Shown piece by piece: positions 47,489-49,445 of a stretch of 49,445 nucleotides of DNA. The notes below the pieces were generated by a model that saw nothing but the letters and a program-made list of their open reading frames with translations, searched no databases and was not told the origin of the DNA. Within the stretch, counting starts at the first letter, position 1. Every line of letters begins with the position of its first letter. Source of the DNA: Acidimicrobiia bacterium (GTDB taxonomy: Bacteria; Actinomycetota; Acidimicrobiia; ATN3; PSLF01); contig PSLF01000005.1 in assembly GCA_040289475.1 (NCBI GenBank), positions 1 to 49,445 of the forward strand, in the 5' to 3' direction. The position numbers were made by a program, and so were the translations under genes.

Positions 47489-48625
47489 GTGTTCGATTTG
47501 TCACCTGACGAAGTGCAATCAGCTGTGGTTGAAACGCTCCAAGAATTTGCCGCCGAAGAAATTCGTCCCTTTGCCAGGGATGCTGAAAAGGCTGGGGAGC
47601 CGCCAGAAGCCGTACTCAAGCACCTCGTGGATATGGGCTTTCATGCCTCTGTTCCGGAGGAGTATGGGGGAGCAGGTGAGTTTTCTAGCGTCACGAAGGC
47701 TTTGATAGCTGAACAGCTAGCGTGGGGAGACCCGGGAATAGCAGCATGCGTACTTTGGTCTTCACAGCCCGCCATTCTGATAGGAATGGCCGGTAGCGAA
47801 GAGCAGCGTGCAGAGTGGTTACCCATTTTCGCATCAGGTGAGTTCATAAAGGGTTCGGTGCTTCTTTACGAACACCCCCCACTCTCGTCTGGCGCACGAC
47901 TTGCAACTACGGCGCGCCGATATGGCAGGGACTGGATATTGGATGGGCACAAGTGCGGTGTCCTATGGCCACGGGGAGCCGATGTCCGAGTAGTGGTGGC
48001 AGGGATCGAGGGTAGCGATCGGTTGGGTGCCTTCTTGCTTCCCAAGGACTCGAAGGTGGACGTGACAAGAGACGATTCCATAGAAGGGAAGATCGGACTG
48101 AGGGCAGCCCCAACGGGCCAAGTGGAGCTGCGCCGAGTGATCGTAAAAGGCGACGCATTTCTTGGCGGAAACGCTGCAGACTCCGGTCGTTTGGAGCGAG
48201 CTTTATGCGCTTGCCGCATAGATACGGGTGCGATCGCGGTTGGCTTAGCCAGGGCGGCGCTGGAATATGCATCGAACTATGCGACCGAGCGAGTCGCTTT
48301 CGGAAAGCCTATCGGTGCTTTTCAGGGAATTTCTTTCATGATCGCGGACATGGCTACTGCCGTCGACGGCGCAAGGTTGGCTGTATGGGCGGCAGCTTCT
48401 GAGATCGATAAAGGCGGAGCACCTACTAGAGCTGTTGCGCTAGCGAACTCTGCCGCGCTCGACACGGCCTTGCTATGCGGAACCGATTCTGTGCAGGTTT
48501 TGGGCGGACATGGCTTTATCACTGACCATCCTGTAGAGAAATGGTATCGGGATGCGATCGCTCTCGATGCATTTGAAGGAGCTCTCGACGCACGGGCATA
48601 TCTTGCTGAATCTTACGCCGACTGA
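47489..48625 (+). CDS. Acyl-CoA dehydrogenase
   Basis: FAD-dependent alpha,beta-dehydrogenation of an acyl-CoA, passing electrons to ETF. The 378 residues keep the all-helical N-domain (FAAEEIRPFARDAEK), a middle beta domain and the C-terminal helices with YATERVAFGKPIGAFQGI and QVLGGHGFITDHPVEKWYRD. The Glu in ALDAFEGALD lies where the catalytic base of medium-chain enzymes sits. The middle domain lacks the usual ALTEPxAGSD text and instead reads LLYEHPPLSSGARLATT, an atypical FAD/substrate loop. GTG start at 47489 with AGGAG at seven bases spacing. It forms a pair with the next gene, downstream of a palindromic operator. Confidence 0.9.
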   Translation: MFDLSPDEVQSAVVETLQEFAAEEIRPFARDAEKAGEPPEAVLKHLVDMGFHASVPEEYGGAGEFSSVTKALIAEQLAWGDPGIAACVLWSSQPAILIGMAGSEEQRAEWLPIFASGEFIKGSVLLYEHPPLSSGARLATTARRYGRDWILDGHKCGVLWPRGADVRVVVAGIEGSDRLGAFLLPKDSKVDVTRDDSIEGKIGLRAAPTGQVELRRVIVKGDAFLGGNAADSGRLERALCACRIDTGAIAVGLARAALEYASNYATERVAFGKPIGAFQGISFMIADMATAVDGARLAVWAAASEIDKGGAPTRAVALANSAALDTALLCGTDSVQVLGGHGFITDHPVEKWYRDAIALDAFEGALDARAYLAESYAD

Positions 48626-48679
48626 GAATCTTGCTGCGTGTGCACGATGCCAGGGATTGGCTTTTGGGCAATGGCAGTG

Positions 48680-48694
48680 CAACTTTTCAAGTTG
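48680..48694. repeat. Short inverted repeat between the two dehydrogenase genes
   Basis: CAACTT-TTC-AAGTTG, six-base arms with a three-base loop, in the 142-base gap between the two acyl-CoA dehydrogenases. Its half-site shares CAAGTT-like text with the palindrome at 47362-47383. It may be a weak related site, or only a small hairpin. Confidence 0.3.
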
Positions 48695-48767
48695 TAGGTG
48701 GGATGGGGCATTTTGGGCACGCCGCCAGGGGTAAAAAGCAGGTTCGAAAGAAAAAGGATAGAGACCA

Positions 48768-49445
48768 ATGATTGACTTTGAGTTGTCGAGTCGGGCGAGG
48801 ATGATTCAGGACATGGCGCGCGCGTTCGCTCTCAACAACATTCGTCCATACGCACGCCAGGCGGACACGGAAGGGAAAATGCCCGAAGAGGTAATCCGCC
48901 AGCTCGCCTCCTTCGGGATGGTGGGGGGCTCCATGCCTCTTGGCCGCGAAAGGGAGGAGCTAGGAGCGGAATCCGAGCCCAAGGAGAACAACCTGCTCGC
49001 TGTCGTCGGTGCCGAGCAGATGGCGTATGGGGATCCCGCAGTAATTATGAACATCCCCGGCCCGGGCTTAGCGGCACCGGCCATAAACGCCATGGGCACC
49101 CCGGAGCAAAAGGAACGTTTTCTCGGCATATTTCAAAAGAACGATGGCAAGTTGCGTTACGGAGCGTACGCGTATACAGAGGCACACTTTGGATCCGACA
49201 CCTCGCAAGTAGCCACGACTGCAAAGCGGGATGGAGACGAGTGGGTGTTGAACGGTCGAAAGATCTTCTGCACCAACGGTGCTCGCGCCGACATCGTTGT
49301 TGTGTTTGCCACAGTGGACAAAAGTTTGGGGCGTGAGGGAATCAAGGCATTTGTCGTCGAAAAGGGGACCCCAGGATTCGAAGTCGGCAAAATTGAAGAC
49401 AAGCTAGGGATCAAGGCATCGGAGACCGCCGAGTTAATTTTGGAC
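48768..49445 (+). CDS. Acyl-CoA dehydrogenase, 3' end beyond the window
   Basis: The first 226 residues of a second acyl-CoA dehydrogenase. It begins MIDFELSSRARMIQDMARAF, has the N-terminal helical domain with NNIRPYARQADTEGKMPEE, and enters the middle beta domain. The FAD/substrate loop is YAYTEAHFGSDTSQVATTA, close to the usual TExxAGSD form, followed by WVLNGRKIFCTNGARAD. The frame is open to the last base, so about 150-180 residues are missing, including the catalytic Glu. A segment at about 56-72 (GREREELGAESEPKEN) is longer and more charged than usual. AAAGGA precedes the ATG. It is probably co-transcribed with the preceding dehydrogenase. Confidence 0.9.
   Translation, partial: MIDFELSSRARMIQDMARAFALNNIRPYARQADTEGKMPEEVIRQLASFGMVGGSMPLGREREELGAESEPKENNLLAVVGAEQMAYGDPAVIMNIPGPGLAAPAINAMGTPEQKERFLGIFQKNDGKLRYGAYAYTEAHFGSDTSQVATTAKRDGDEWVLNGRKIFCTNGARADIVVVFATVDKSLGREGIKAFVVEKGTPGFEVGKIEDKLGIKASETAELILD

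Overview
This window reads as chromosomal DNA of a heterotrophic, high-to-moderate G+C Gram-positive bacterium, most probably an actinobacterium (an Acidimicrobiia-like lineage is my best guess). The guess rests on the gene content: an isobutyryl-CoA-mutase-type large subunit, acyl-CoA dehydrogenases with ETF, acetoacetyl-CoA synthetase, lipoprotein-anchored copper proteins, NAD+-dependent ligase, and frequent GTG/TTG starts. No 16S rRNA or other phylogenetic marker is present, so the assignment is inference. I see no tRNA, rRNA, CRISPR array, insertion sequence, phage gene or integrase. Genes are dense, many overlap by 4 bases, and no gap over 300 bases lacks a gene.

Layout. 1-8165: a complete F1Fo ATP synthase operon, atpZ-I-B-E-F-H-A-G-D-C, with a candidate promoter before it and a hairpin just after atpE. 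8192-10106: a secreted or membrane-anchored hypothetical protein (minus strand) and an MFS transporter. 10225-12761: icmA-like acyl-CoA mutase large subunit overlapping a crotonase. 12786-13255: a fluoride riboswitch and the fluoride channel crcB/fluC. 13397-17988: biotin operon bioB-A-F-D. 18182-20330: an ACT-domain protein, then a cupredoxin lipoprotein and an AniA-type copper nitrite reductase, likely a redox pair. 20360-24460 (minus): SDR, aldo/keto reductase, acetoacetyl-CoA synthetase, and a possible 20-codon leader ORF. 24632-30694: GH31 alpha-glucosidase, HtpX protease, zinc alcohol dehydrogenase, M20 peptidase.

30840-37154: a response regulator with a degenerate GGDEF domain, murA, a HEAT-repeat protein, a TPP riboswitch with thiC, a small membrane protein, and a second degenerate receiver/GGDEF protein. 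37263-38602: a NifU C-terminal-domain protein translationally coupled to a MeaB-type GTPase, the expected chaperone for the B12 mutase at 10225. 38660-41659: a GalT-like nucleotidyltransferase, then etfB-etfA. 41684-44891 (minus): a compact four-gene cluster of thioredoxin, membrane protein, methyltransferase with an unrecognised N-terminal domain, and histidine phosphatase. 45190-47322: ligA. 47362-49445: a palindromic operator followed by two acyl-CoA dehydrogenases, the second cut by the window end.

The genes form a coherent picture of respiratory life on fatty, branched-chain and ketone-body carbon. Acyl-CoA dehydrogenases pass electrons to ETF, a B12-dependent mutase with its G-protein chaperone rearranges branched acyl-CoA, acetoacetyl-CoA synthetase activates acetoacetate, and ATP synthase harvests the proton gradient. 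Biotin and thiamin supply is encoded beside them. The most interesting non-coding features are the two riboswitches. In the fluoride one, the 3' strand of the ligand-stabilised helix can alternatively pair with the crcB Shine-Dalgarno, which suggests a translational ON switch.
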